Part shown: positions 1 to 11,088 of the stretch, in pieces
Layout of the letters: the number at the start of each line of letters is the position of its first letter
How positions within the stretch are numbered: position 1 is the stretch's first letter
Assembly: GCA_907165135.1 (NCBI GenBank)
Contig: OU015568.1
Coordinates: forward strand, 7,510,501-7,574,500
Reading direction: 5' to 3'
From: Oikopleura dioica
Lineage: Eukaryota > Chordata > Appendicularia > Copelata > Oikopleuridae
Length of the DNA: 64,000 bases
Position numbers and translations under genes: made by a program
Notes under the pieces: generated by a model
Databases searched by the model: none
Told to the model about the DNA's origin: nothing
Seen by the model: only the letters and a program-made list of their open reading frames with translations

Positions 1-50
1 ATTTTCGTCTTTTACTTGTTGGGTCTTTTTATCGAGGTCAGAAATTATTC

Positions 51-1430
51 CTAATAAGAGTACTCAAATATGACATTTTTGACCAGGCCTATTGACCATT
101 GATTTCGGTAAAATTGAAAAAATGATGTTTTTGGAAACAATTTCATCTGAAAAGCGTGAAAAGCGCTCAGAATTCCGGGAAGAAGAAAGATGAATGTTGC
201 GACGAGGTAGACGAAGTTCCATACGTGCGCATTTTGCCCAGGAACTAAATAGAAACTCTGAGTCAGTAGTGTTGACTTTGAGAGTCTTACATAAATAGCG
301 AGTGTAGTAAAAATAGATAGCAAGGATGTTGATTCCACGAAGAAGCTCTGGAATAATTGGGTATTGGATGAGCAGTCGAAAGACAACTCGCCAGAATCGA
401 CTGTTAGCAAACTTTTTCTGCTGTCCATCATCGTCTTTTCTTCCTACGTCGCGAGATTGGCTCACCAAAATCAGCGTAATGGTCAAAAGATGAAGGCCAA
501 GTTGAATATATGCCAGGCCAAGAAAAAAAGCAGAAACAGTGGGGTCAGGATCAACAGCCATATCTTCCGACGTCGTGTACTCGTACCAAAGATAAACAGA
601 AGGCCACACAACGAGAACGGGTTTCAAGCCAAAGAGAAGGCAAGCCATCCAGCTTTTAAATCCAAAATTTGAGATATTCCAGAGAATGTAAAACGCAGAG
701 GCAGTGATTGACGAAGAAAGCATGAGAACTTGAAATATGGAGAACTGAAAAGTTTCCTTTTGCCACGGAATAATTCGAAAAGCGCGCAAATTTTTTGCTC
801 TTAGAGAATTTTTTTATGGCTTTGTCGAGATAGTCCTTCTCCCCGCTTCTGAATCTTTCGTTCTTCATAGTGATAATTGAGACGGCTTCTGATGCATAAC
901 TTGTCCGTTCGCAAGCGATTTCATAGTTTTCTCTTTTGCAGTTGCTATTTTCTTCTCCGAGAAAAACAACCTGACATCCGTTGGGATCGCAAGTTTCTTC
1001 GGAGCAAAAAGTTGAAGCCTTACAAGAATCACCTCCAATATTCTCCTCCCTTCTCTTCCTCTTTTTCTTTGTAGCCGGACATGTTGGCTCAGAAAGAGTA
1101 ATTGACTCTGAGACACCAAGAGGAATAAAGACTGGTTCTGGTCTCGGTCCTTTCATTGAGCGATCATCATCATCTTTTCTAGTGATGGAGCAGATGCATT
1201 TTTCTCTTTCATCTCCTGGAAGACTCGTTTTGGTACTTTGTAATTCAATTGTCGAACTGGCGTTGTAAATTGTCTGGAAACTATCTGAAGAACCATACGC
1301 ATCTCTTATTTCCTGAAGGACGTCTTCTATGATTTCATCGTATTTTTCACGCTGCTCGACAACAATTTTTAGCGAAAGTATTTCTCCTCCGTAGACGAGA
1401 AAAAGTTCAAAAACAAGAATATGTACATAA
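51..1430 (-). CDS. multipass membrane protein, family not recognised
   Basis: The C-terminal half is clear. A frame from about 789 down to 288 encodes at least three hydrophobic helices. A 46-bp GT-AG intron (about 242-287, starting gtaag, ending tttag) then switches frame into a final helix (VWNFVYLVATFIFLLPG) and a stop at 51. Upstream, a continuous hydrophilic frame runs from about 1430 to 830; it starts with one possible helix (ILVFELFLVYGG) followed by a charged segment. The join near 790-830 has no GT donor, so a non-canonical intron is likely there. No in-frame ATG lies at the upstream end, so the true first exon is probably missing. I compared it with XK-related and OST-alpha/TMEM184 families and was not convinced by either. 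It is the first of four minus-strand genes. Confidence 0.5.
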
Positions 1431-1923
1431 TCAGAATTTCGGATACTGGCTCACATCTGAAACAGCGGAGAAATTCAGCGGCTTTTAAAGGATAAATTTG
1501 TACACGCAAGCGAAAGGTAAATACGTTTATGACGGTCGACGTGAGTCAATGTCATCAAATAAGATATTCTCAATCAAAAAGGATAAAGCTCTTTTACGTG
1601 AATCAAGGTCAAATTAAATGAATATTTTATGAGTTAAATATGCGAAAGAAAATGGTATTCAATCATTTGATAATTTATAGGAAAATTTTATTTACAGCGA
1701 AAAGTGTGGATAATTTAATCGATCCAAATACAGACATGACAGAGTCCAGAGTTCTTTCCGTCTTTTCCATCTCTTGGAACTCGATTGAGGCCCAGGTAAA
1801 TATCTTCGTCGAGAGGCTCGCTTTTTATCTTCTTATTGTTCATTCGGAACATCCATGGGTTCATTTTCGACCCACTGTGGCCATCATTATTAGAATACTA
1901 AAAAAACCTCTCTCAATAAAAAG
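1431..1923. other. spacer without a recognisable gene
   Basis: AT-rich sequence with short open frames only. It may hold the missing first exon and promoter of the membrane-protein gene at 51-1430. I saw no repeat or RNA gene. Confidence 0.3.
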
Positions 1924-3753
1924 TTATGATAGGGAACCCACCGAAAAGACTCGATCTTCCAGCGTTATATCATAAGTCGCTCCGTTCTCGTAGAAATTTC
2001 TCAGCCTCGTTCCAGTGTACAATCTATGACCACCTTGGACCCCATTCGGCCAGTTTTCATGCAACGCCACGTATTGAGCTAGCTCCTTGTTCCAGGCGTG
2101 GATCTGTGCTCTGTATTTATTCGCCCAGTCGTTCCCAAAACCTTCTCCATTCGGCGAGTCAGCAAGAATCATATGCGTGCCGGCAATATCGACATCTCCG
2201 TAAAAGAAGCGCATTTTCATCTTTTTGATCGTCGACGTTGTGAATTTCAGAACTCCTTGCATTGAACACCCACCGGCTACCAACGCGCTTTTCTTCAATG
2301 GCCGGTACCAGTCGACGTTACTGGTGGGAAATCCCCATGTTTGTCCTGTTGTTAGGTCGACTTCTAGCTCCGCATCATTGCATTTTCGGCGGATAGTGAT
2401 GCAAGCTCTGCAGAGGCCCATTCCGATGTTTCCTGTGTCGTAAGGATAGACCACTTGGTTCATGCCAAGATACAGGGCTAGGGAATAATTTGTAACAAAT
2501 CATAATTTCTCAGGTACCTTTGTCTTCTTTGCCTGTTCCATAATTTGGAATGTAAGTTCTCCCGTCCATCGCGAAAAGATATTTGCTAGAAATGAAGCCT
2601 TCCCGATTCAGTTCCCAATTATGATCTTCGTGTCGATTGTCATTCCAGCCAAAATAGTCGGGCTTGACTGTCAACGACAAGTGCGCATAAGAGGCCACGA
2701 TGTTCGTCAAATTTTCGATAAGAAAAGGACGCGCTTCGGGCATGATTTCAAATAGACTGACATCGTCGTTTGAGTTCATGAAGATTTCCATATTTCCATT
2801 GCGTCCTTGAACCTCCGCGTGCCAGGGTGTGAGGCCATCTGTCCCGCCGTTTCCGTTGCTTTTCTCGGTGTCGGCGATTGAAAAAGTGATACCGGAGGGC
2901 TTCGCGCTCTTGTAGTAAAAATCGAACATCACTTCCGCTATTCCTTCGGTTGAAATCTATCTGGTGGTACACCTAAGCAAAACTCTGTTTTCTAGGCTCG
3001 GCAACCTGTGTAGAAAACCTGACTCAGGGTCTCAGATTTCTAATGAAAAAGCTGCGGCTTTTTCATCAAAGATTTTTCAGACCCTGACTCAGGTTTTCTA
3101 GAGAGGTTGTCGAGCCCAGTCTGTTTTCTTCCGAAGCTACAGGAAGAATTAGTTCTACCACTTTTCTTGAGTACCGCGCTCTTTGAGCATTGAAAGCTTC
3201 CATTATCTCGAAAGAATTTCTCGTATGCTGGAAGGATTCGATTGTCGTTGAAGCTTTATCTTGTTTTCAAAATTGTATGAAACTCTATTTTCAAACAGCA
3301 AAAACGCTCCTGAGAATACTTCCGGTTTCAAAGTCAATTTCTGCGTCAGCTTCTGGGCAAAGAATATCCGACGCTACATCGTTAGCTAAATCAATGATGA
3401 AGGCAAAATGGAGTTGTCTTACGTTCGCAACAGCCAGTTTGTCCCTTCCACTTGCAGTCGCTTCCTTTGCATTTGCACTTGAACAGGGAGCGTTGATTTT
3501 TCGTGCTGCAGACGAACTCGTATCCAGGATTGCAAACGTAGTGGCACTTTGACCCTTTATTGAATCCGTTTGTGCAGTCAATAAAAGAGCCGTGACCAAG
3601 AAACAGCTCAGAATTTGAGCAAGCACTCTGAATAAATGATGAAAAAAACAAATATTAAAAAAGGAAAAAAATTAATACTCTTGCTTCTTTCTCTTGGTCC
3701 TTCTTTTTTCCTGCTAAAACGTAGACGGGGATACCAAATTTCAAAATCTTCAT
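1924..3753 (-). CDS. secreted protein with a CCP/sushi-like domain and a novel C-terminal region
   Basis: Exon 1 starts at ATG 3753 and encodes a signal-peptide-like leader (MKILKFGIPVYVLAG). A GT-AG intron of about 51 bp joins in phase to a cysteine-rich module (3629-3395: GHGSFIDC, CHYVCNPGYEF, CKCKGSDCKW), spaced like a complement control protein domain. The middle contains an intron carrying a MITE (2992-3119). The C-terminal part is two exons (about 2958-2515 and 2477-1924) joined by a GT-AG intron of about 40 bp. It encodes about 320 residues with many Trp/Asn/Gly and no family I recognise (motifs DYFGWNDNRHEDHNWELN, NDWANKYRAQIHAWNKEL). The exons between 3160 and 3400 are the least certain part. 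Secretion is inferred from the leader and the cysteines. It may be a lineage-specific extracellular protein such as a house or mucosal component, but nothing proves that. Confidence 0.6.
2992..3119. mobile_element. MITE, CTGGGCTCGG family, copy A
   Basis: The 128-bp inverted repeat has ends CTaGGCTCGGCAACC and its complement, and inner arms built on CCTGACTCAGG. It is flanked by a perfect 8-bp direct repeat TCTGTTTT (2984-2991 and 3120-3127). An 8-bp duplication is typical of hAT-type insertion. It lies in an intron of the CCP-protein gene and has no coding capacity. Confidence 0.85.
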
Positions 3754-4122
3754 GGAATATTCTCTTTTCTAGGTCTCCTTTCTGAAACCGGGAGTCGAAA
3801 TTTCAAGTAATAGAAGGATACTACCGATGGCACGCACTTAGGTTTGACGCCGCCACTTGCGCAAATGACCACATTTGGTTCTGTAAGAATTCGATCCTGC
3901 TGCCATCTAGCGGCTAGATTTTTAGATGAGAAGTATTAAACGTTTTTTATTCAGAATATAAGATTTTCAATGAGGAAAAGCGTAGTTGAACGAGATCATG
4001 ATCATTGTTAAACTCAGCGAAAAGGATATCGCGAAATCGACGAAGTTTGAGAGGCCTTCTGAATCGCAAATTTCCTCAAACGATCTTTTTTGGGTCCAAA
4101 GACATCATCCTATGTCTCTTTT

Positions 4123-4690
4123 TCATTTCTCAGGACCCGACCTTATCCACAAAAAGCTGAGAAAGGGGCAGCCAACGAAAAACACAACATCAATAATCGC
4201 CAAAATAACGAATGCATCCAGTGTTTCTTGCGAGTTGATTTTCAGCGCAACCATTCCAAGAATAACAAGAAGAATGTTTGATAATTCCCCAGCGGTTGAG
4301 ATTTTAGCGAGAAACTTCTCATTCTCAGAGTCGATGGTACACACGTCTTCTTCTTCGTATTCATAAGAGTAGTCGTTTCGTTCTTTGAAGTTTTTCAGAC
4401 AATCAACTACGATTTTGAGAGAGATCAAAATAATGTCCAAGACGATTATCCAGAAGAAAACGAGCAGCTCCTGATGTGTTGCAAAGCAGGCCCAAGGGGA
4501 TCTGAAAGAAAGGTAGCTTTAAGGAAAGGGTTTTCTTGATCTACCCGACATGTGATGATGGTTGATAGTATGTTGGCTTGTCATAACACTTTTGGCAAGT
4601 TTCAACGTTCACTTCTTCAAAAGGATTGTTCGTGCAGTTCCAGTGGTGGATCTCAAGAATATCATCTAAAAATTCTATGAGTCTCTTCAT
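4123..4690 (-). CDS. small multipass membrane protein with a Cys-containing loop
   Basis: From ATG 4690 (MKRLIEFLDDILEIHHWNC) the frame runs through a polar cysteine-bearing segment (CTNNPFEEVNVETCQKCYDK). A short intron near 4507-4550 leads into hydrophobic helices: FFWIIVLDIILISLKIVV, then an acidic loop (SYEYEEEDVCTIDSENEK), then two more (LSNILLVILGMVALKI and FVILAIIDVVFFVGCPFL). The stop is just after RSGPEK. The layout of about four helices with one Cys loop resembles tetraspan proteins, but I see no CCG signature and give no family name. An upstream exon near 4722-4943 is possible. Confidence 0.5.
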
Positions 4691-5071
4691 GATAAAAGTC
4701 TACCTATGATATTTTTAAAAATCATTTGAATATATTCTCAGAACTGCGAAAGACATGCATCCCATTTTGATTTCCTTTCGTCTTGTCGATGAACTTATTA
4801 AATTTCGACGATGATGGCTTTTCGGAACTCTGCGTATTGACATAGTGATAGCTGTACTCAAATAAATTTACATACACATGCGTAAGAGGGAAAGCAGCAA
4901 TGATAACATTTGGATATTTATTTGAATACGTTTTCGAATGCATCAGAAAGGAAAATCAGAAAGAGGGAAAATAAACACACGTAATATTTGCAAAACTGAC
5001 TGCACTCAGTGTTTGCATGAAACGTAAGGCGGAAATAAATCTGAGAAAGGGAAAAGAATCACATGGAGGCT

Positions 5072-5617
5072 TTAATTGAAGCTCATTCCAGAGAATGAAG
5101 ATTCGAATGTTCCGTCTTCAGTGGATCGTCGTGTAGATTCCATTGATGGCTGTTGATCCTCAGTCAGCTTCGTTGGCGATTGTGGTAATGTGACCGTTTG
5201 TTTGCCATTTTCTCCGTTGCAATTGAAGGTCATTCCACTATTCTTCTGTTGTTCGTCCTTAAATTTTTAAAAATTAGAAGAAAAAGTTTTAATTTTTTAC
5301 CTTCATTTGATATCTTGTTGCGAACTGAGTCTCATAAACCTGGAGTAGCTTGGCTTGCATCTGACTTTTTTCCTGGACGTGCTTGATCGTTTCATCCTTT
5401 TGCTTGATCGAATCCTCATACGCTTCGAGCAGCTTGTTTCTTAACTGCTCGTTTTCAATTCTGATATCACGGACGGTTTTTCCTGATTCCGTGATTCTCA
5501 GATGCTCGATCTCATGCAGTTGATACCTGAAATATTTTAAATAAAATATACTAATCACTGCCTTTAATACTTTGTCGAGTCCTTAATATCCCAGTCTCTA
5601 TTTACTCGGTCAGACAT
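5072..5617 (-). CDS. short coiled-coil protein, unknown
   Basis: Three exons join cleanly: ATG 5617 (MSDRVNRDWDIKDSTK); a GT-AG intron of about 45 bp; a heptad-rich exon (YQLHEIEHLRITES...RNKLLEAYEDSIKQKDETI); a second intron of about 43 bp; and a polar Ser/Thr/Gln-rich tail ending FSGMSFN at stop 5072. The total is about 150 residues. The middle 70 residues have the leucine/charge pattern of a parallel coiled coil. I do not recognise the family. It is divergently oriented to the ciliary gene starting at 6154, with about 540 bp between the starts. Confidence 0.65.
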
Positions 5618-6153
5618 TGAGTCTGTGCCTTGACTCAAGTGCTTCGATGGGAATGGGGCGATTCTTCTGCAGCTACTGTTTTTATGAGCAGGAAGGGATA
5701 ATGGTAAATATTTAGTGGATCATAATGAAGGAAAACACTTGACGAGCGCACAGTATCTTTACCAGTACTGATGACATCATGACGAGATTTTTAAATAATT
5801 ATTAAACATTCGGAGAAAGATCAACATGCGCGCTTCATCTTGGTCCTCGGAAAGGTCGCTTCCGGATTATAATAGCAAGATAACAATTCATGATCAAGGA
5901 CAAATTTGCTAAAAATATACAGTGTCTTCGTCGAGTTTTTGCTGATTGTCGGAGTACAAAAGCTCTTTCTAGCCTTCCATTATTCAATGGTTACCAAGTT
6001 GAGATCCTTTTATAGCGCATAATGTAAAGTGCAAGCAATCTGAATCGCGACACGCGTCCTCAGGCGTGTTTCCTATATTCAAGTGTAACAAAAATAAATT
6101 ACCCCTTTTCACAAAAAAAAATGTTGAATTCAAGAGTAAAGAGTTTCTAGAAC
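5618..6153. promoter_or_regulatory. divergent intergenic region
   Basis: This stretch separates two oppositely transcribed genes and has no open frame of note, so it should hold both promoters. No specific element was identified. Confidence 0.35.
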
Positions 6154-8714
6154 ATGATATTGACCCCTGAGGTTGGCGATGAGAGTAATCAGTTTGAAAA
6201 GGTGCCCTGGACCGGAGCCGACATGAGAAATCACGGATCCGGAGTCCCTGTATTCCAAGAAGACGATGAAAACTCCGTCCAGGCGAAGATGAGTTTCATC
6301 ATTGTTTTCCCGGCGAGAAAGGACAAAGAATATGATTCCAATGAGATCTTAATACAGGTACCTTTCTTTATCATTTTTTTTCATAAACAAGCTAGAACGG
6401 GCGCGACAACCTGCCAGCTTGCAAGCCATCACACCACTTCCACATCGAGTACCATCCTTGTCCAGCGAATGAGTCCCGTAAGATCGACATCGTCAATTAC
6501 GGCCACGCTGTCAAAGTCACGCATACAAAGGGTGTCAATTTCATGTACGACGAGATGATCAAAATCAACACAAGGGACAATGTCTCCTGGATTATTGTCA
6601 ACCATACTCATCAACTCACACGCGAGCTCGGAAAGGTAAAATACCTTCACAAGCAGATTTTTAAATAAGTGTAGCTCAATGATACGTTTGACTACAAAGT
6701 GGACACAAAATTAGTCGACAGCCGCGCTGCCATCTCCACCCGCGCAAAGCACGACCGACCTCGCGTCTACCGAATGAGTACGCTGATCAAATCCGAACCA
6801 GAAGACAGCGCCTGGTGGAAGCCATACCTCGACGAAGCCTGCCAACGAGTCTCAGAAGGCGATTACGTCGCTTCGGACAAATCTCGCGTCACCTCCGCCT
6901 CTACTTCGAGAACGACGAGTACGAGGAATTCGAAGAAGATTGAAGGCACGAAAATGTACATGAAAAATACCCCCGCTGCGTTGACGTTTGAAATGGGCGA
7001 GATGTTCTTCGATAAGCTGACGATGCTCAGATCATCAAAAGGCAAGCGTGGTAATGGAGAAGAGCATGGTCAAAGTTGGATCAGTTTCGCTGGCAAATTG
7101 GAGCTGGACAAGAAACTTCTCACGACAAGGCAAGAAGAATATTTCAATCCGATGAAGATCACCCTCGGCCGTTTGGGTCCAATGCCACGAAAGCCTCACA
7201 CGCCAGAGTTTCTCCAAAACCACCCAGATGTCAAGCCTGTTACTGCCTCCTTTCACGCCTTTGGGAAAAACTACACGACGAACCCGGTGCAGCAGGATTC
7301 AGTTTGCGCGCTAAACACGTCGTTCGTGATTCTTACCGGACTGATCCCGAAAGAGAGGATCGCTGATCTTTTCAGACGGGTTATCTTCCGATTTAGAGGT
7401 AAGCTGGCATGATGCAACGAAATTGAGCTAACTGTCTGTTTTAGTTCATGATCGGGATTTGATCCAGAGAGCCCAGAAATCAGTCAAAACAGATCCCGTA
7501 TGGAACCGAATCAACCCAAGTCGACTTTCAAGCGCAATCAAGACACCCGTTCCAAATTCTTATGGGGAGGCGAAACTTTCACTTATTGACTTTGCCAAAG
7601 GAGCGAAAAGTCTCACTGTCAGTCTGCCCGTTTTTGGAAAACAGAACACCTTGATGAAAGGATACAAAGGGCAGCTACTTCCTCTTTCTCCCGGCGCCTT
7701 TGTTGACGCTGGAACAGGTTCGTAAACTCAAGGCAACCTGTGTAGAAAACCTGAGTCAGGGTCTGAAAGTGCTTAAATGAAAAGCCGCGCAGCGGCTTTT
7801 TTTGAGAACGAAGCCGCTTAGCGGCTTCGCGAATATTGCAATTACAATCTATAAAAAATTCTAGAAGCCGCTCTTTCGGACCCTGACTCAGGTTTTCTGC
7901 ACAGGCTGCCGAGCCCAGGTCACAGCTTTTAACCATTTTTTGATAGAGCTGGAAGTTACAGTGCAAGTAAAGTTTCCGTATAAATTATCCTCTCCACGGG
8001 TTGAAATGAACGAGCACACTCCATACGGGCTGATAATGTTCACATCCGCTGGCGGAGCATCAACGAATCTCGACCTTCTCAAGGAACACGTCAAAAAGCA
8101 CAATGTCGAAAATGATAAAGACTCAGATCTACACGCGACTGGATATCATATACAAATTGGCCAAATGGTAAGTTTCCTTGGAGAAGCTCATCTGACTCTT
8201 TTTAGCAATATTTAACGGTAGAAGGGCCTGCGAATGGAATCGTCAAAGATCTTTGGGAAATTTCGAAGCAGTTAAATAATTCAAACCTAAGCTGTCTCTA
8301 CAATTCAAGCATATTCTTCTCAGAAAGACGTTATATAAATCAGCAGCAAGACTTTTCCAGAATATTAATTGAAGCAAATCTAAATGTAAGATTCGCTCAC
8401 CCAAAAATTGCTAATTAACCCAACATTCAGGACTTTATCTCTCAAGGCTGGGCGTACAGTGGAACTCGCATGCCTAGAAATGCTCTAGAAACAATGATCA
8501 AAATAAGCTGCATCAACAGATATAGAAAACTCGAAGGTCTTTTATGTAAGGAACTTTCAAACATCAATGATTTAACAATCTCCTTTTAGCTGCTGATTTA
8601 CTGCTAACAGAAGACGATCTGAGCTCAATTACCGACCGCGATTTCGACCAGATTCTTTCCGGAAAATGGACTGAAGAAGGAGAAGAGCAAGAAAAATCCT
8701 CAAAGCCCGCATGA
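6154..8714 (+). CDS. CFAP92/KIAA1257-like ciliary protein (DUF4550)
   Basis: There are about eight exons with introns of 35-60 bp, except one of about 229 bp (7718-7946) that has swallowed a MITE. After an N-terminal exon, residues in 6374-6790 (DIVNYGHAVKVTHTKG, VSWIIVNHTHQLTRELGK, FDYKVDTKLVDSRAAISTRA, HDRPRVYR) resemble the DUF4550 signature of vertebrate KIAA1257 as I remember it. Downstream segments (LTVSLPVFGKQN, VKFPYKLSSPRVEMNEHTPYG, VEGPANGIVKDLWEISKQLN) and a tail ending SSKPA follow to stop 8714, with an AATAAA about 110 bp later. The vertebrate protein is associated with motile cilia; nothing in this sequence shows the mechanism. Exon 2 must begin at tag|AACGGGCGC (about 6395) to keep the frame open. 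Confidence 0.68.
7732..7918. mobile_element. MITE, CTGGGCTCGG family, copy B
   Basis: The inverted repeat has the same CAACCTGTGTAGAAAACCTG arm and the GAGCCCAG end. Its left terminus is shortened by a few bases. The interior has the palindrome AAGCCGCGCAGCGGCTT. No matching target duplication was seen. It sits inside a GT-AG intron of the CFAP92-like gene. Confidence 0.8.
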
Positions 8715-8889
8715 TCGAATCTATGAAGTCGAAGCCGAGAAAATCGCTGGTGCTCCCCAAAGGATTCAACCTCCTTTGACGCTTCTTTGTATATTATATC
8801 TCCATTTTTATAAATGTTACCACAAATAAAATTTTGTATTTTTGTAGAAATTGTGTATTTTATTTGCTTGTTTGAAGTTCATGTACATG

Positions 8890-8961
8890 TTCCGAGCGGT
8901 TTTAGTTCGTTTCCTCGGCAGCAAGCTAATCTTCTCGGGTCGTAGGTTCGGTTCCCGCAGC
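8890..8961 (+). other. tRNA-like remnant (Ser/Leu-type), possibly a SINE head
   Basis: The stretch has an A-box-like CCGAGCGGTTTTAG, an AGCTAATCT at anticodon position, and a B-box-like GTAGGTTCGGTTCCCGC. The 3' CCCGCAGCA has no pairing partner at the 5' end and the T stem is imperfect. It therefore looks like a decayed tRNA gene or tRNA-derived element rather than a working tRNA. Confidence 0.25.
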
Positions 8962-9160
8962 ATTTTCGTATGTTTCCTCCTTGGAAAATTCTTTCTAGGG
9001 TTATCAATTATGTAAGAAGGTTAAGAATTGTTAGCGGTTAATCGTACTTGCCGTGCTAATGCTCATGTTGGTTATAATTTTCTACCAATCATAAAAGAAA
9101 GAAAAACTATTAATTATAAAAAAAATTCCTTCTTTTATGGTTTTTAAAATCTTCATTTTT

Positions 9161-10443
9161 TCAACCCACAGTCCTAAAAGGAAATCTCTCCGGATACTCC
9201 CCACAGCAACTTTCTTCATTCCTACTAACTCCAGCTGAAAACTCCAGTTTCGCTTGCTCAGCCTTTACTTTTGAGCTGTTCTCATCGTTCTTTTTGTTCG
9301 CGAAGCAAAATTTTTCCGTATCAAAAGCGCCATTAGCATGCGAAAAGTACGGGGAATACTCGGATTCAAGAGCGACAAGTTCCATCGCCAGCTTTTTGTC
9401 GCATTCGCAGTGGTGTCGGCGACAAGAGCCTCGCTAGAAAGGGTTGAATGGAAGATTGTTGGTTGATAGACCTTGTTCTTGCAGACGACGTTCTTTTCGC
9501 CCGTGGCACGTGACTTGTTCGACTTGAAGGTGTACGGCGCCCAATCTGGACAGTCGACATGGTCCATGTTGACACATGAAATGCATTTGTGAAAACGCTG
9601 GCAGACACGGTCAATCTCATCGACTGGTTCTCCGTGACCGCCAAGGACTGCTTCCACACCTAAACCAGCGAGTTCGCAAAAAAAGAATTGAAATTGCCAG
9701 AATCACCTTTGACAAAACACCAGCAGCCGTATCGATAAAACTTGTCAAAATCGGGCGTTTCTTGAAGAAACATCGTCATTTTCATTATTTGGTTGACCCG
9801 ATTCGCCGTGGCGACTTCTAGGCCAAAGGCCGATACGCTTGAAGCTTTATTGATATTCCCAAAGCCAAGGCCGCGTTGAAATTCATCGAAATTCACCGCA
9901 TTTTGGATCTAAAAATGAAAGAAAGAATAAAAATATAGAAGAGGAGGGGTGACCAAATTAATTTGTCGAAAGACCTAGTTGTAACTGGCCCGGGCACTTG
10001 TAGAAAACACGGGCTAATACAGTGGTCGATATCAGAGGGATTTGATATCTCGAGATGAGGAGCTGGAATCTACGAGAAGCTCATAAATGTATCGATAAAT
10101 CTACTGTAGTTAAATCGGCACATCGATTCGACCGAACAAATAAAAGATCTATATTATATTATATTATATTATATTATATTATATTATATTATATTATATT
10201 ATATTATATTATATTATATTATATTATATTATATTATATTATATTATATTATATTATATTATATTATATTATATTATATTATATTATATTATATTATATT
10301 ATATTATATTATATTATTACCTCATAAACAGCATTACTTCTTTGAATGTAGTTGTACAAATCTAGTCCTCTAAAATTCCCTTTGTATCCGTCTTCTTCGC
10401 TCTGGCTGTTTATAACACTAAGAAAAAAGCTCAAAATCTTCAT
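9161..10443 (-). CDS. secreted phospholipase A2-like protein, probably non-catalytic
   Basis: Exon 1 (ATG 10443) encodes a signal peptide (MKILSFFLSVINSQS). An intron holding an (ATATT)n array joins in phase to FDEFQRGLGFGN. Two more short GT-AG introns (45 and 38 bp) give the PLA2 core: FYRYGCWCFVKG, GHGEPVDEIDRVCQRFHKC, CRRHHCECDKK and CCGEYPERFPF. The cysteine pattern and the CxCD and CCG-YP-RFPF motifs are secretory PLA2 hallmarks. Two active features are changed. The usual His-Asp pair (H48-D49, with Asp binding calcium) reads His-Lys followed immediately by Cys, and the calcium loop lacks the normal YGCYCGxGG spacing. Family knowledge says loss of Asp49 abolishes calcium-dependent hydrolysis, so a binding or structural role is inferred. 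Confidence 0.75.
10151..10316. repeat. (ATATT)n microsatellite, about 33 units
   Basis: Essentially perfect pentamer array of about 166 bp, lying just inside the 5' end of the first intron of the PLA2-like gene, about 2 bases from the donor in transcript orientation. Confidence 0.98.
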
Positions 10444-11088
10444 ATTTTTTCAATCAGAAAGCCGAAGAAAATATTCTTCTTTCGGCTTCTTCCTTCTCCT
10501 GCGATGTGAAAATGCTCACAGTGAGTGAAAATTTGATGCATAGAATGACGTTTTAAAACATTGTTTAGAGAATTTAGTTTCGGTTTGTCAGATCCGATTC
10601 GCGTGAGCTAATTCAATATTCAAAGATGAAAGAAATCCGGGCTTGAAATCAGCACTAAGGCAATTGACACGTATAAAGAACTCACATGGATTTTGGAAAT
10701 TGAAAATGACATAATGGAGTTGACCATTTTTCACCGATTTAGACCTTCAAGTTCAAGAAAATGGAAATTTTTATTAATAAAATATTCGAAAAATCGACAA
10801 TTAGGAAGTTCTAGCGTCGAATTTGTCCAAAAGAGAGCCACAAAAAATGAGCCAAGTCACGTGTTGTAATAAAAGCTCACCGATATAAATAATTTATATC
10901 GTCATCAACAAAAATGAGCGCTCTGGCCAGCACGGGAAGAAAAATAACAGCGACACTTTGAGGATCGATTCTTTCTGATCTCGCACCATCAAGTGGAAAA
11001 GCCAAAATAGGTAAAGCTTAATTATTACAAGACCGAATATTTCTATAAATTCAGATTCGCACACTGCTTTTTATTTTTTCATTTTCTG
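10444..11088. promoter_or_regulatory. divergent intergenic region
   Basis: It lies between the minus-strand PLA2-like gene and a small plus-strand gene. It is AT-rich, with a TATAAAT followed by TTCAG near 11043, which could be an acceptor for the gene starting at 11089. No other structure was seen. Confidence 0.3.

Noticed and set aside
51-1430. XK-related scramblase or OST-alpha identity
   Set aside because: Helix order and motifs did not match either family when read in sequence order.
1924-3753. GON domain (ADAMTS-type) in the CCP protein
   Set aside because: Considered because of the secreted context, but cysteine number and motifs do not fit.
10055-10327. 90-aa frame of Tyr/Ile repeats
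   Set aside because: Translation of the (ATATT)n microsatellite.
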